Assembly: GCF_910592395.1 (NCBI RefSeq)
Contig: NC_088308.1
Location: forward strand, 25,001,501 to 25,065,500
DNA from: Lineus longissimus
Taxonomy: Eukaryota > Nemertea > Pilidiophora > Heteronemertea > Lineidae
Direction of reading: 5' to 3'
DNA: 64,000 bases
Below the pieces are notes generated by a model. It had not been told where the DNA came from. It worked only from the letters and a program-made list of their open reading frames with translations, and did not search any database. Of this stretch, positions 46,501 to 59,100 are shown one piece after another. The position numbers and the translations under genes are program-made. Positions within the stretch are counted from its first letter, which is position 1. Each line of letters begins with the position of its first letter.

Positions 46501-49500
46501 GTCCAAAGATATCATCCTCTCATTCCTTTGGCAGCTCTGAAATTAGTCGAGTCTTGGAATGAACCGATCTTTCCGAAAGCAGTTGCCCGAAAAGACGTCT
46601 TGTTTTCAAAGCGATTCAAATTAAGACTAAAGCTTTTATGTTCCTTTCCTAGGTCTGTTGAGACAAATATCTACTGCATGAAGACACTACTGAGGATTCT
46701 GCGCCATCACAGCATCTTCAAGGATGTGTTCCGGGAAGTGGGTCTCTTGGAGGTCATGGTTACTTGTCTCCACCGGTATGCTGCGTTGCTCAAGGATGTC
46801 AGTAGCGATGAAGGTACAGTATTGTTTTACCCTAGAGCAATTAAGACTTTGGAAAGAACCTTCTTCTGTTTGGCCTTGCTGTAGGATCTGAAGGTTAAAT
46901 TAAACTGTTATGGTATGTTCTTTCTTACAGAAGACGTGGAGCCTATCTCAGCAGAAAACCAGGAGATGGGTTTCCTGGCGATGGATGGTCTTTCTCTTAC
47001 ACTAAATGGAAACTCAAGTAATGCTGGTGAGTGCAACAAATTGTTGTATTCATAACAAAACAAGGCCCTTGATCGGGATGCTGATAGTGTGACATTACCC
47101 TGGAATCAGTATGTTCAGGTGTTCATCGTATTGCTGTCAAGAAGAAATGCGGTACAATCACCTAGTCAAGTAAATTTCAGTATCACGGTAGGAGTGACTG
47201 TCAGTTGAAGGCATAACTGTAGACACTCATGAATTTGTTCAGGAAACTGTACTGAGCACATCATCTTGTTTTCCAGTCGTCTTCAGAGAATGTGGTGGTG
47301 CCCGTTGTGTTCACAACATGGTACCCTATCTCGTCTGCCGCCAGCAAGCTCTAAGCATAATACAACAACTGATCTTATCGAACGGTGGTGATGACGACAT
47401 GGGCACGTTACTTGGACTAATGCATACTGCTCCAACTGAGGCGCTGGAACTTAAGACCCATGTCTTGAAGGTAAGTTCTGTTGCTTATGTAATGGAGGTG
47501 ATGACGTTCATACAGAGAAGGGGGTCTTTGTCCTACTGATAAATCATGCATATTTCTGGAAATTGACCTAAGGTATTGCCAATTTCAATTTTCCCTGACA
47601 TTTTGGAAGAAATGCCGGTGGACATTAGTACATATAGCTGCGTAGAATGTCTCATGTCTAGCTCTCGTCTTGGGATTTGTCAATATATTGAATGAATTTT
47701 ATAGATTTCAATTTTATGAAATGTTTTATCATTTCCAACCATCAGGCATTGTTGAACTGTCTTAGGGAGAGCCATCGTACGAGAACTGTGTTCCGTAAGG
47801 TTGGAGGATTTGTGTATGTGATGTCTGTTCTGGTCTCTATGGAGGGTTGCCTTGCTGATCCACCAAAGTCTCCTTGGGAAGGCAGTGAGTATGGATTTTT
47901 TCAACCATTATGTGTAGAGTTTGAATCCAGGTCAGATCCAGATCCATTTCTTCTGACCTAGCACAATGGGTTTCCTGTCCAGGAATATGATGAGTTAACT
48001 GAGACTTGTTTTTGAAGCGCTGTGGACTAAATCCTTTAAAAACTGCCTAAGTTTTTATCACTTGGCAAAATTATGTAAGTGGAAAGAAGTGACAGTGGTT
48101 CACAAGCCTGTGCATGCAGATTCGATTAGAATATATTTTCCAGCATCAAAAGTTGGTAGAAATTTCCCATCATCTTCTTTGCAGTTTCTAGAAAAGACAT
48201 CCTGATGTTATTGAAATCAGTCTTCAGCACTTTGACAATCGCAATGCGTTATGAACCAGCCAATGCAAGGTTCTTCACGACAGAGGTCAGATATGGAAGC
48301 CTAACTGAGGCAGTCAGGTTGTTGGGCTGTTTCACCACGTGTTCAAAGATTAAAAATTGCAGTGATAACTGGACTCTCATGGACGAGCCACCGTTTGATG
48401 AATTCTTCTGCCTGATGAAGGAAAGCAGGTGAGTTTCGACTATTTCTAGATGTAGCAAGAAAATCAGAATTGATCAAAGTGCTTTGCCTGAATATGACAT
48501 TTAGTAGTTAAAAACTTACCATGTGCAGTACAGCACAAGTATACCTGTATCACTCAAAGTTGGCAGGTCTCCAGGCATCTTGAGGATGGCAGAAGGTTGA
48601 TGGTTGTAGGAAAAACCCGGTGGCTGGATCTCCAGGCATCTGGTGGAAGGCAGACGGCTGGTGGTTGTAGGCACATCCTGGCGGCAGGATCTCCAGGCCG
48701 ATTGCTGAGTATCACTGTTGATGTATTCTCATCTTTTTTTTCCCAGGCTTCCACAAGATATCCCCAAAACTTTGGTGTCTGCCTGCCGTATGATGAGGTA
48801 TCTTTATGACATGGCTTTGGATGCATTCGATAGGTAAGGGTCTTCTTCTTTTTCAACATTCACGGTGCACTTGGAGTTGTTATTCTCCTGGGATTATTCC
48901 TCAGCCAAGGCAAGATGAAAGTTTTTTATGTGCCAGTGCCAGTTGGGGGTAATTGCAAGTCCATCACAAGCTACTCCTGTTTCTCACATGGTTGGGTCTT
49001 TTGCTTGCCTTCTGATTTTTCCGATGAACACGTAACTGAGATGTGATATCTACTTCAATTTCAGACCTCCAGCACTCTCACAAAAACCAGCCGGTGTCAA
49101 ACGAGTCGTGTCTGGAATGGACGTCTCACAGAATTCCTTATCAGCAAGTTCAAATTCCAATGCTGGCAAGAGGAACAGCACGGGGAGTTTGACCTTGACC
49201 TTGTCAGCTATGCAGCCTGATCCAATCATCGTACACTCTGGTGCTGTCACATCAATTCTTCATCTACTGCCCGCGATACAGTGCCCAACTGCGAAACAGG
49301 TAATATCCTAGATTGCCCAGAACTTTTAATCATAGTCCATGGTCATTTGATTGTCGCGGTGAGAGCCCACAATCTTCCTGATAATGTCAATTGTTTCATT
49401 GTATAAACTTCTCATTTCAGCTTGAACTGGAGCTTCAAGTGCAGACGGCAGAGGTCTTGAAGTCCCTCATGAAGAAGGAGAGGAACCAGCAAGTGATGTG

Positions 49501-50161
49501 CGAGGCCGGGCTCCCCCATGAACTCCTTACTTACTGTGAAGTGTCCCTGTATAATGAAGCTCACCCCCTTCACCCACCGCTGCAGTACGTCTTTGAAAGG
49601 CTTGCGGCACAGTCTCTGACACCTAAGGATCTTGTGTAAGTCAGCTTTTCCACTGTTCTGTCTTCCTGTTTCTAACTCTCCAGCACAAGATATTAATATT
49701 TAGAAATCTGCCAGTGTGTCTCGCAGATGCTTTTCTGGAGCTTTGTCGCCTGTGTAGGTTATACCGCTCGGCAGATTCATAAAATGTTCTCTCTCTAATC
49801 AGTGACTTTCTTCGGCTGGGCTCTCCCCTTTCCTGTAACGACTTGGACGAAAGATTTGATGCCATCAGGAATGACACCGAAGACATCGAAAACAACAATG
49901 ATCGCCGCAACTTCAAACTCTACGGGGGACAAGTCCCATTGACGCGGGTGAAATGTTTGGTATCCATGACAACTCCAAGAGATGTTCGCCTCCATGGCAC
50001 GACCTTGACCCCTGCGTTTGTAGAATTTGATATGAACGCAGAAGGATTTGGTTGCCTCTACTTGCCCAGTATTGCTCCCCAGGGTCCTCCCACGCCGTCT
50101 GTGGTCGGCGTCGGCATGGTTGGAAACCTTGACACCTCCATCGTTGGGGGAATTGGAACTG
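40501..50161 (+). CDS. WDFY3: WDFY3 part 1: N-terminal helical (armadillo-like) region, exons 1-17
   Basis: Residues 1-1055. Exons: 40501-40692 (exon begins at 40485), 40961-41084, 41998-42269, 42566-42758, 43173-43359, 43685-43851, 45770-45825, 46202-46446, 46653-46813, 46931-47026, 47277-47470, 47746-47884, 48185-48428, 48747-48833, 49065-49299, 49421-49635, 49803-50161. Conserved stretches include LSPLEIVEMF, FKDVFREVGLLEVMV, GDDDMGTLLGLMH, RTVFRKVGGFVYV, AMRYEPAN and PLTRVKCLVSMTTP. Leucine-rich helices throughout are as expected for this scaffold. Confidence 0.93.
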
Positions 50162-53100
50162 GTAAGTATATAGCATTGAGCACTTGGTAACGTAGTGCAG
50201 TACTGGCAGCCAGATTCCTCAAGGGACTGCGCTGAGCCAGCTATATTACTTTCCTGAATCTATGCCAGTTCATCGTGGGTTGAGAATGCCCTTATTTGAA
50301 CCTGGCCCCTTATTCATTGTAAACCAAAAGTTAAGAACAGAAGTTTACTGCTCCTCTGAGTCTCAAGTCAGGATTTTGGGATACTGTAGGTAACAAACTA
50401 TTGATCTGGTGTCCTTGTTTGTAGGTGAGCGTGTCTTCCCACCTCAATATGGCTTTTCCTTCTCGACTTGGATCTGCGTGGATAAATTCTCAGAACCTGC
50501 TGATGCTCATCCAGTACGCTTACTAACGATTGTGCGGACTATCCAAGGCCGTGATGAAAATCTTGTCTGTCTGTCGGTGTATCTTTCGCCCCGGGACCGG
50601 GCACTAATAGCATCGACGCAGGAAACTATGATGCTAACACAAGGTGGGTCTTGCTTACTTTCATCTTGGCATAGATGACTTTAAGTCTTGATGCAGCAGA
50701 TATTTGCTTACCAACAGTTACTGACCAGTTATACGAGTCATATGTACCAGAAATGATAGATCTTAAAAGAAAAAAGTGTCTTCACCCAGTACTCTGACAG
50801 CCTTTTAAAAATCTCTTGTAGCTGCAGAGCAGTTCCAAGATCCCAACCTGAGTGAGAATACTGTGCGATTCTGGTGCCATGAGTTGACGCAGGAGGGGCA
50901 GTGGCATCACCTGGGACTGATATTTCATCGAGCTGGTATCATGAAGAACAGCAGCATCAGTGTGTACATTGATGGAGAACATATAGCCACGCAGAAGGTA
51001 AATACGACACGTGGTACTGTGTCCTTTTAAGTTGTGCAGTAGCTGCACCAATATAAGGCATGAGGCGAACGTTTAGGGTTTGTTGGTGTATAAGAACTTG
51101 GTTGAGTTCAAGACTTTGAAATGGACCTGCTTGGTCGACTAAATGAAGTAAATTTGTGGCCACACAAATTAGGTGGTAATGGGTATTTGAATAAAGACTA
51201 GCAAATGCTTTTATATAAATCTCCATGTAAATTTACTCTAGGCCATTCTACTCCAAAATTGGAGTAAAAGCATTTGCAAGACTTTATTCATATCGGCCAT
51301 TGGCTAGAATTTTACCAAATTTTTACTGGAGAGAACAAGTATGAATATTTTTGAATGTTCCTGCAGTTACTCTACATACCTACCTATGTCGGAAGTGGCA
51401 AGGGAGTCACCTCGCCGGTAATTTGTTTCTGAACACTTTCTAGAACGCACTATCTTAATGCTTCCAGCCCTAATATCACCTTTCCTTCATCAAGGCTGGG
51501 GCTTGTTGCGTTTGATGGTAGAGCGATAGTATCGAAGAAAATAGCATGATAATAATTGCCCGCTGCGGTGTAGCTCATAAAACTTAACATGTGCTCTTCT
51601 CCAGCTTTTTCATCCATACTCGAAAACTATTCCAGGGTGCTGGGCTTATTTTCCTTCTAATTATCATCAAAACAGGTGGTTGGTTGTCTGTCTTTCCTCT
51701 CAAAGCATCTCGAAATCTGGTGTACATTGGTCAGGACTTGGCATGAGGATGTAACTTTAAAACCTGATACATGTTCCAGAAGTGATCAGTTTAAACAGAG
51801 TTGGTTTTGGTCGGATTTTGCTTGCATGCTCAACATTCACAGTCACATTTTAAAGTCACGTATATTTTATATTGGTCAATTCAAAGAGGCTGTTAGTAGC
51901 CCATTTTGCTTCACTTTTCATTAGTTTGGTTAATTGCTTTGAATATTTTGTTACAAAGTGATTTATATCATTACAAAATCTTTCTTGGCATCATTTAATT
52001 TCATCCATCTTCCATATTTCATTATCACTTATAACAAAATTGAATCAAAGACTTTTAGTTCAGTATCATAATTTCTGATAGGTTATAAATTTTAAACATA
52101 CATCTGGTGAATCAACTTTGCACAAGGTGAAAGTTTACGAGTCAGGTTTTGCAGGTGTATTGTTGACTTGAGTAGAACTATCTTTGTTAAGAAATCATTT
52201 TTGATCGTTATCTTTCCAGCTTCACTACATCTCTCCAAACATAGGTGGCGGTGGTAATCCAAGTGCTGCCGCGGTTACGTCAGTTTTCACCTTCATCGGT
52301 ACGCCACCACAGATCAGGAAACAATCAAAGCTCATCTGGCGGCAGGGGCCTTGCCATCTTGTTGAAGAAATCCTCTCAGCAAGTAACCTCAAGAATATCT
52401 ATGGACTTGGACCAAACTATATTGGTTGTTTCCAGGCTCCAGTCTTTGGTAAGTGCCAGGAGGAGTCTGTTGGTTAGGGTACTTGACATTGAGTGTATCT
52501 GCTCTTCATTCAATCATATTAGTATGATTTGGCATCACATCTTCAGTCAAGTTTGGAGTTGTGTGGTCTTGTTATTATGAATAGCAGTGATACATTTAAT
52601 TTGTGTGACAGGTCAAGGAGTTGTAGCACACCTTCAAAACAATCCAATGTTTCTGCTGTGTCAGTAACTTTCAATAATGCTAGATTTATTCAGTCACGAT
52701 ACCATCCCTGATTAGTTCGTTAGTCATAACACGTTGTTTCTCTTGATTTCAGACAATAGTGATACCGTCAGCCCCCTCGTATCGGAGGATCGAGTCATCT
52801 TTTCAATTCATGCTCATACCATGTCACTGATGACAATCGCCAAGATACGCAAAGTCTACAACAAGATCGACAGCAAATCAATAGCAAAGCAACTCTCAAT
52901 GTCAGCCCATGAGAATGCTACACCAATCAGAATCCTCCATAATGCAGCGGCTCATCTTAGCGGACCCGCACGATCACTTGGAGCTATACTTATGGGATAT
53001 TTAGGTTTGTGAATTGTCCAAGTGAAGAAGAGCCTATTAAGTTATAAACCAAGCTGATGCATCCATAGAACAATGTAGGATCTTCCTCAGTTTTAATGAT

Positions 53101-56100
53101 GGCCCTAAATTTCAGGTAGCTGATAGGTGTAACCTGATACGCTCTGAGCATCTGAGACAATAACTTGTGATGTATTTTCTTTTAGGTGTCCGTACTTTCT
53201 GCCCGAAGCCAGTTGCAAAGATGCTGGAGAATGTTGGAGGCACAAGTGCCCTGTTAGGCCTGATTGCCATGGCGGGTGATGTAGAAGGCCTGTATGCAGC
53301 TGTCAAGGCATTGGTCTGTGTGGTACGCAACAACAAGTCGGCCATGAGAGAGATGATCAGGACCAGGGGCTACCAGGTACAGATATTTTGTTTTCAATCC
53401 ATGTCTTTAGAGTACTTCCCTCTAGGGCTGGTGACTTTCCAATGAACAGTCCGATTCTGACCCTCTGCATATCGAAAAGCTGTGAATCTGTGACAAAAGG
53501 ATGCTGAATCGTTTGACCATCAAGATGATTTTAGAGTGTCAGCTACCTCAGCATTATTGGTTTGTAGTACATGTCTACTAAATAACTGCAGGAAGGTGTG
53601 ATAGTTCAAATTGAGAAAATTTCCTTTCAGACCCTTGCCATGTTATTCAAGAAGAAGCGTCACCTCATGAACAGCCATATCCTTCACCTGACGTTCTCGC
53701 TGGTCGGAACGGTGGACAGCGGCCGAGAGAGCACCGTCATTCCCAACAGAATAGCCTTTGAGGACCTTCTGTGTGACTTAGAGGTCTGGCACGAGGCGCC
53801 TGGTGATCTGCAGAGATCTCTCTATGAACACTTCTTTGAACTTCTCACAGAATCAAGGTAATCACCCCAAAATTTGGCACTATTTGAAAGCTGGCGTTTT
53901 TGGTGTAAGTGTGGGCAAGACTGGCACATGATCAGAACTAGCTTGCCTCCCTGCTGCAAATGAAGAGAAGATGAAGTTAGTCGTGAGAAGTAATAATTTG
54001 GTAGATTGGCTGGACAGATAGGAATGGACTGCCAAAATAAAACTTTTATTATCAATTTCTTTTCAGTGAGCTCCAGAGTAATTTGAAGCTGATGAGAGAG
54101 GTAGGCTTGGTGAACAAGTTGCTGCATATCCTGAAGGATTCTACGTTATCGGCCATCACCATCCAAACCATTGTCAGTGTGCTCCAGGTCCTTCTGACGA
54201 GTTGCCCTGACCAGAAATCTATACTTCGGTATGTAGTATGGTGGCAGTAGATTTGCTCTTGTCCTTTTTCGTTAAGTTTGGATGAACATGTTTATATTAG
54301 AACATTCTAACTCCCTGATGAATGAAACACAGAAAGATCAAGTTGCCTAGCCTGGGGTTTGTGAACAACAGGTCTTTGGATGGCCAGTCTACTGCTCTAC
54401 CATTGAGCTATGGGCACTCTTTTATAAGTTTTCCAGTAATTTTTAAATTTCAGTTCTTTTATCGCTATTTTCAGATTTGGTCAATTTCTTGTGTCGACAT
54501 TACCCACATTCTCTGTGAGTGAGGTCAATATCTCCATTGACGAAACGGAGAGCAGAGAACCAGAAAAAGCATCGACCGACCAGCAACCAGACGATATAAC
54601 CATTCCAGTTCCAACAAGTTACTCGGGACTTGTTTCACCGCAAGCTATACGTCTGAGGAATACATGTCTTAATATGGTTCTGAGGCTAGTCACAAACTCA
54701 TCGACTAACTTGGGCAACCAACAGTAAGTACTGTACTTTGGGTGTATTTTGTCAATCTACTGTTTCCAACAACTCTACTGATATCCTGTAGTTCCTTTGT
54801 GGAGACCTGACAGTTGTTGTAAAGTGCTTTAATGCAGGCCGTGGTCAGTGAAAGTGATATTTAGATGATGCCTTAGGTATTCAATACAGCAAATTCTTGG
54901 ATTTATATGAAGTAGGGTGATCAAATTTTGGTGTAGGCTCTTTCAAGAGGTAACTCAATGTCTTCCATTCTCTTTCCAGAGTGTGCGAGGAGCTCCTGCG
55001 AGTGCTTGGCTACGATTGGTTACTGTTGTTCATGCAGGGCCATCTTCATTCCTCAAGCGTTGTCCTTGCTACCAGGATCCTCCTGGTCATGCTCAGTGTG
55101 CCAAGTGGTTTGGCCAAGTTCCGTGATGGAAGCTGTGGTGGAGGCTGGCTGTGTGACACTGAGAGCATTTTGCAAAGTCGTATGGGGGTGTTGCTTGGTA
55201 AGAAAGATATTTCAGGACAGTCAGTTTCAGAGTATCTGCATTGCATTGTTCTAAAGAGAAACTTCACTTATTTGCTCCAAGTATTTAAGAGCAATTGCAG
55301 ATTGAAAACAATCTAAAGTTGAAATTTTGGATGAGCAGATATAGACTACCAAGTCAAAGTTATCTGGACCAACGTAGTCATCTCGTTGACAGAACAGTAG
55401 TGAAAAGATCTCTCCTCTATTTCAGCTGGCTTCAACATCGGTAGCCAGATTCCTCGCGGTCAGAAGCGTGAAGTGAACCAAGAAGTGTGTCACATCCCTG
55501 GCTTTACAGCACTCCAGTGGCTACTCCCCAAACACGCCCACGTCCCAGAACTGTATTTCCTGTTGATGGCTTTACTGCTTGGACAGCAAGTGAAAGAGAT
55601 GCCAGAGAAAGTTCAGGTTGGTATTTGACTTATACAGGTATCAGTAACACATATCCCAAGCTGTGCATATTCCAGTTTTTAACATCTCCATGTTTTGGTT
55701 GGGTCCTACGGTCAGTGTCGCCTTCAATTCCAACCAGTAGGGTCAATCTGTTAGTAAAATAGGCTCCCGAATCAAGTGCTTTAGCCAGGCTTGTTCAAAC
55801 AAACATAACTAGCCACCGAAGAACTGAGGGAAGTCATAGTCAAAATAGAATTTCTTCTAATGAAAACTAAACCTTGTGACAACGAAACACAGTCTCCACA
55901 TGCTTGTAATGCCCTCAGTTTTTCTCCTCATCTTTGCCAATTCCAATTTCGATCAATGTGTTGAGCTTGGAATTTGCTGTCACAACGATTGACTGGTACG
56001 GTCACATTTGTGGGTCGACAAGAGGGTGCATCAGCAGTTGCACTCTTGTATGATCTGCAGTGGGGATGCTACAACTAGTTTACTCCTGGACGACCAGTGG

Positions 56101-59100
56101 TGACCAGCTACAATCTGGTCCAGTCCTAATGGTGACAGTAGATTCCAAGGATCAGGTCCACCTGTGTGTATTCTAAATTTGTTCCCTTTTCCCTCACTGT
56201 GCCTCTCACTCCACACAGGATGCTCTGATCAAACAGGTAACCCATAGATTAGTGTGCATGTCATCATTTCATGATTATTTTATGATTGTCGTTTGTTGAG
56301 GACATCTCAGTCTATTACCATGCTCAGGCAGTCCATCGCCCTGTTTGACAATGTGAACTGTTATTCCAGTGCATCGTGATTTTATTTTCGGGAAATTGAA
56401 ATTGCAGTTATATGTACTATGCAGTATGCTTTCTTCCTATCTTGCCCTTAATAATTGGACTCTATTTCTGCAGCAACTTTTTGCTGTTGTCTTGTTCACA
56501 AAGGAGTGGCATCAAGTGATGGGGGGGGGGGGGGGGTTGGCAATAATTTGGTTAATTGGCATATTTCAAACATCTTGGTATTGAGAGTGTCACAACTGGG
56601 TCTTGTTTTTTGGAAAAGCTTCTTCGTTTTATTTGGATTGCATACCCCTCTCCGTCTTCCCTGTACCCCTCCTAAACTAAAGTAACTTGAAAACCCTGTG
56701 CCCTTTTTCTGAGACAACACGAATCTGTGCTCAGTTACTCTCCAAGCTTTATACTGGCATGAATAACGTGAAAGAAACAACATGTTCAAACAATAACTTT
56801 GAGCTCTTCTGTATCTTTCCCTGGGCCAATTTCTTCAACCTGAGAAGTGACGGAAAGTATCTAGTCAATTGTATATAATCTATCAATTCTGCAATTAAAT
56901 CTTAAGTGCAAAAGGCTGCAAATGATTTAGTGTGTAGCTCGATGCCTTATTTGTACAAACTGTTCCCAATCACGGACCTCCCCTGAGATAAACACTTTGA
57001 ATGCTGCAGGTAAACGGAGGATTTCGATCAGCTAACTTCTCCACAACATGCTCAAAGCTTGGTCAAAAAGAAATACCGGTAATTCAATGTTTGGCACTGT
57101 GTGGAATACTGTTAGCTAGTTTCGAGGTTAAAACATTGATGGAAATTGCATTAGTGGCTACAGGCTTCTATTAAAACGATGTCTGCTTCGATCGCTTTAC
57201 ATGTAATAATGCAGAGTAAGTGGCTCTTAATATGAGAATATATACACTGACTCTAACTGAAGTTGCTCAACCAAGTCAAGTGCTGCACTTACTGAGGAAT
57301 ATCAGCTGTAAGATATGGTCAGACATCAGACCTTAGAGAAGGTCTCATTGCATGTTGACGATTCCTTTCTGCTACTCTAAACCTTCAACCAGGGGATGAA
57401 TTTCATGTTTGTGAAATTTTGATGATCCCGCCAGTTTGCCAATGAAAAATTACCAACCTGAAACAAATTAGATTTGCACTACGTATCATTCTTTGTGAAT
57501 GAACAGTTGTTGATATGAGTAGTTAGAACAAATCTTATATTTTCCTTGCACTGTGCATTTGTTATTTCCATCAGTGTCCGCAACTTTGGAACTTCGTGTT
57601 AGATTAGTATTATGAATGTATTAATCATACACTCAATCACAATATACATATTCTGGTTTTTCGATTGTTTTGTAGGGGTGCGTTATTATCACTTTGTTTG
57701 TTTCCACTCGTTCAGTGATCATTGGTTACATTTGAAAGCAACTGATGTCAACTGGGATAGCATTTGTAGAGTTTCTCTCTGTTAAGATATCCAGATTTGG
57801 CAAATTATGATGTGTCTCCTATTTTCTTGCAGTTTATTTGAATTCATGATTATTCTTTGGGGCTGCACTCACTTTATATGTTACATTGTATGTTCAGCTG
57901 GCAAACTGTATGCATCTCGTACTTCTTGTTCATGCTGATTTCGATGCGGGCACCAGTGTAAAATTCTTAAAGGATGACTCTGATAACCACATTTTGATGA
58001 TGCATTTTAGTTTATACATTTAGTAGTCTTTGTTATGTTTTGATCAGTGATGTATATTTCAGATTTGAATTATACTTCCTCCTTGACCTTCATTAGTGTC
58101 GCTTGACAAGAAGGATTTTGTGGGTTAGATTATTAATACCAGCAGCATGGTACCGATGCTCAGAATGAAAAGTAAATGATGAAATTTGTTTTGTTATTGA
58201 TAGATATCTGCAGTTGGTTGTTGTTTAGGCCGTTTTTCGTACTAACATGACTAACAACCCATTGTGTATAATGTAGATTGAAGCATGTTGAAATCGTCTG
58301 CTAGTTTTGTTAGGCATTTCACTTCATAAATAAAACTGACAGGATAAAATTCTCAAACAAATATTTCATTTCGATGCAAGGCATGCTCAAATTTCTTTTC
58401 AAGAATGAATCTTTTTTAACTTTTCCCTTTTTGAAATCTAATTCTTTGCCTTTTTAATCAAGAAAAATGTTATTACCTCTGTATTACTGTCTTCTGCTGC
58501 ACCTTCCACTTGCAGCATTCGCTCTGCATTTTGTATTCAAGAGAAAAAAATGTTGTCTGAAAAAATACCTTCTTGGAAATCTGCCATATTTTACATTTCT
58601 CGAAATTTGATGTTTCTCGAATGACATCACTTTCTCACCTGCTCTTCTTCAAGATTTTATAACTATTAGTTGCAGAAGATGGTGACGCTGGCCCTTCTTG
58701 ATTAGCATGTTTAGAGACCCTACGTATACTCATACCAGAGGAAGATGACCGTTCCTTAGAATCCTATCTCAGTTATTGATCTCATCGTTCCTTGGCATCT
58801 AATTCAGAGCAGTTTTCCTAGAGATAAGCTGACGGTTATATAGGGTACCTGCAAAACTACGGCTGCCGGTTCATGTCACGGGCTGTCACTAGGTACTGTA
58901 TTGTTGTGACAGAGCGATGACATCTATTCTGTCAGTGTTTTGACGCAAACCCTCGTGAAAGTCAGCACTCCCTGTTGGGATGCCTTCACCCTATTACCAG
59001 TTTGTTTTTCATCTTCCTTTCTCTTGCTTTCAGTTCGACCTTGATTCAGTCTGGACGTACATCTTTGGTGTACCCGCCAGTCAGCCAATGACTGGAAACA

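Larger units (their letters stand above)
55617..59033 (+). other. WDFY3: Longest in-window WDFY3 intron
   Basis: This 3.4-kb intron between the exons ending EKVQ and starting FDLD holds a G16 run (56521-56536), a candidate 18-nt microexon (56219-56236) and otherwise AT-rich DNA. Open frames of up to 97 codons within it have no recognised motif. Confidence 0.6.

Noticed and set aside
50195-50225. Similarity of CAGCCAGATTCCTC to the start of WDFY3 exon 27 (55440)
   Set aside because: Only 13-16 matching bases; likely chance, unlike the 65-bp copy of exon 4.
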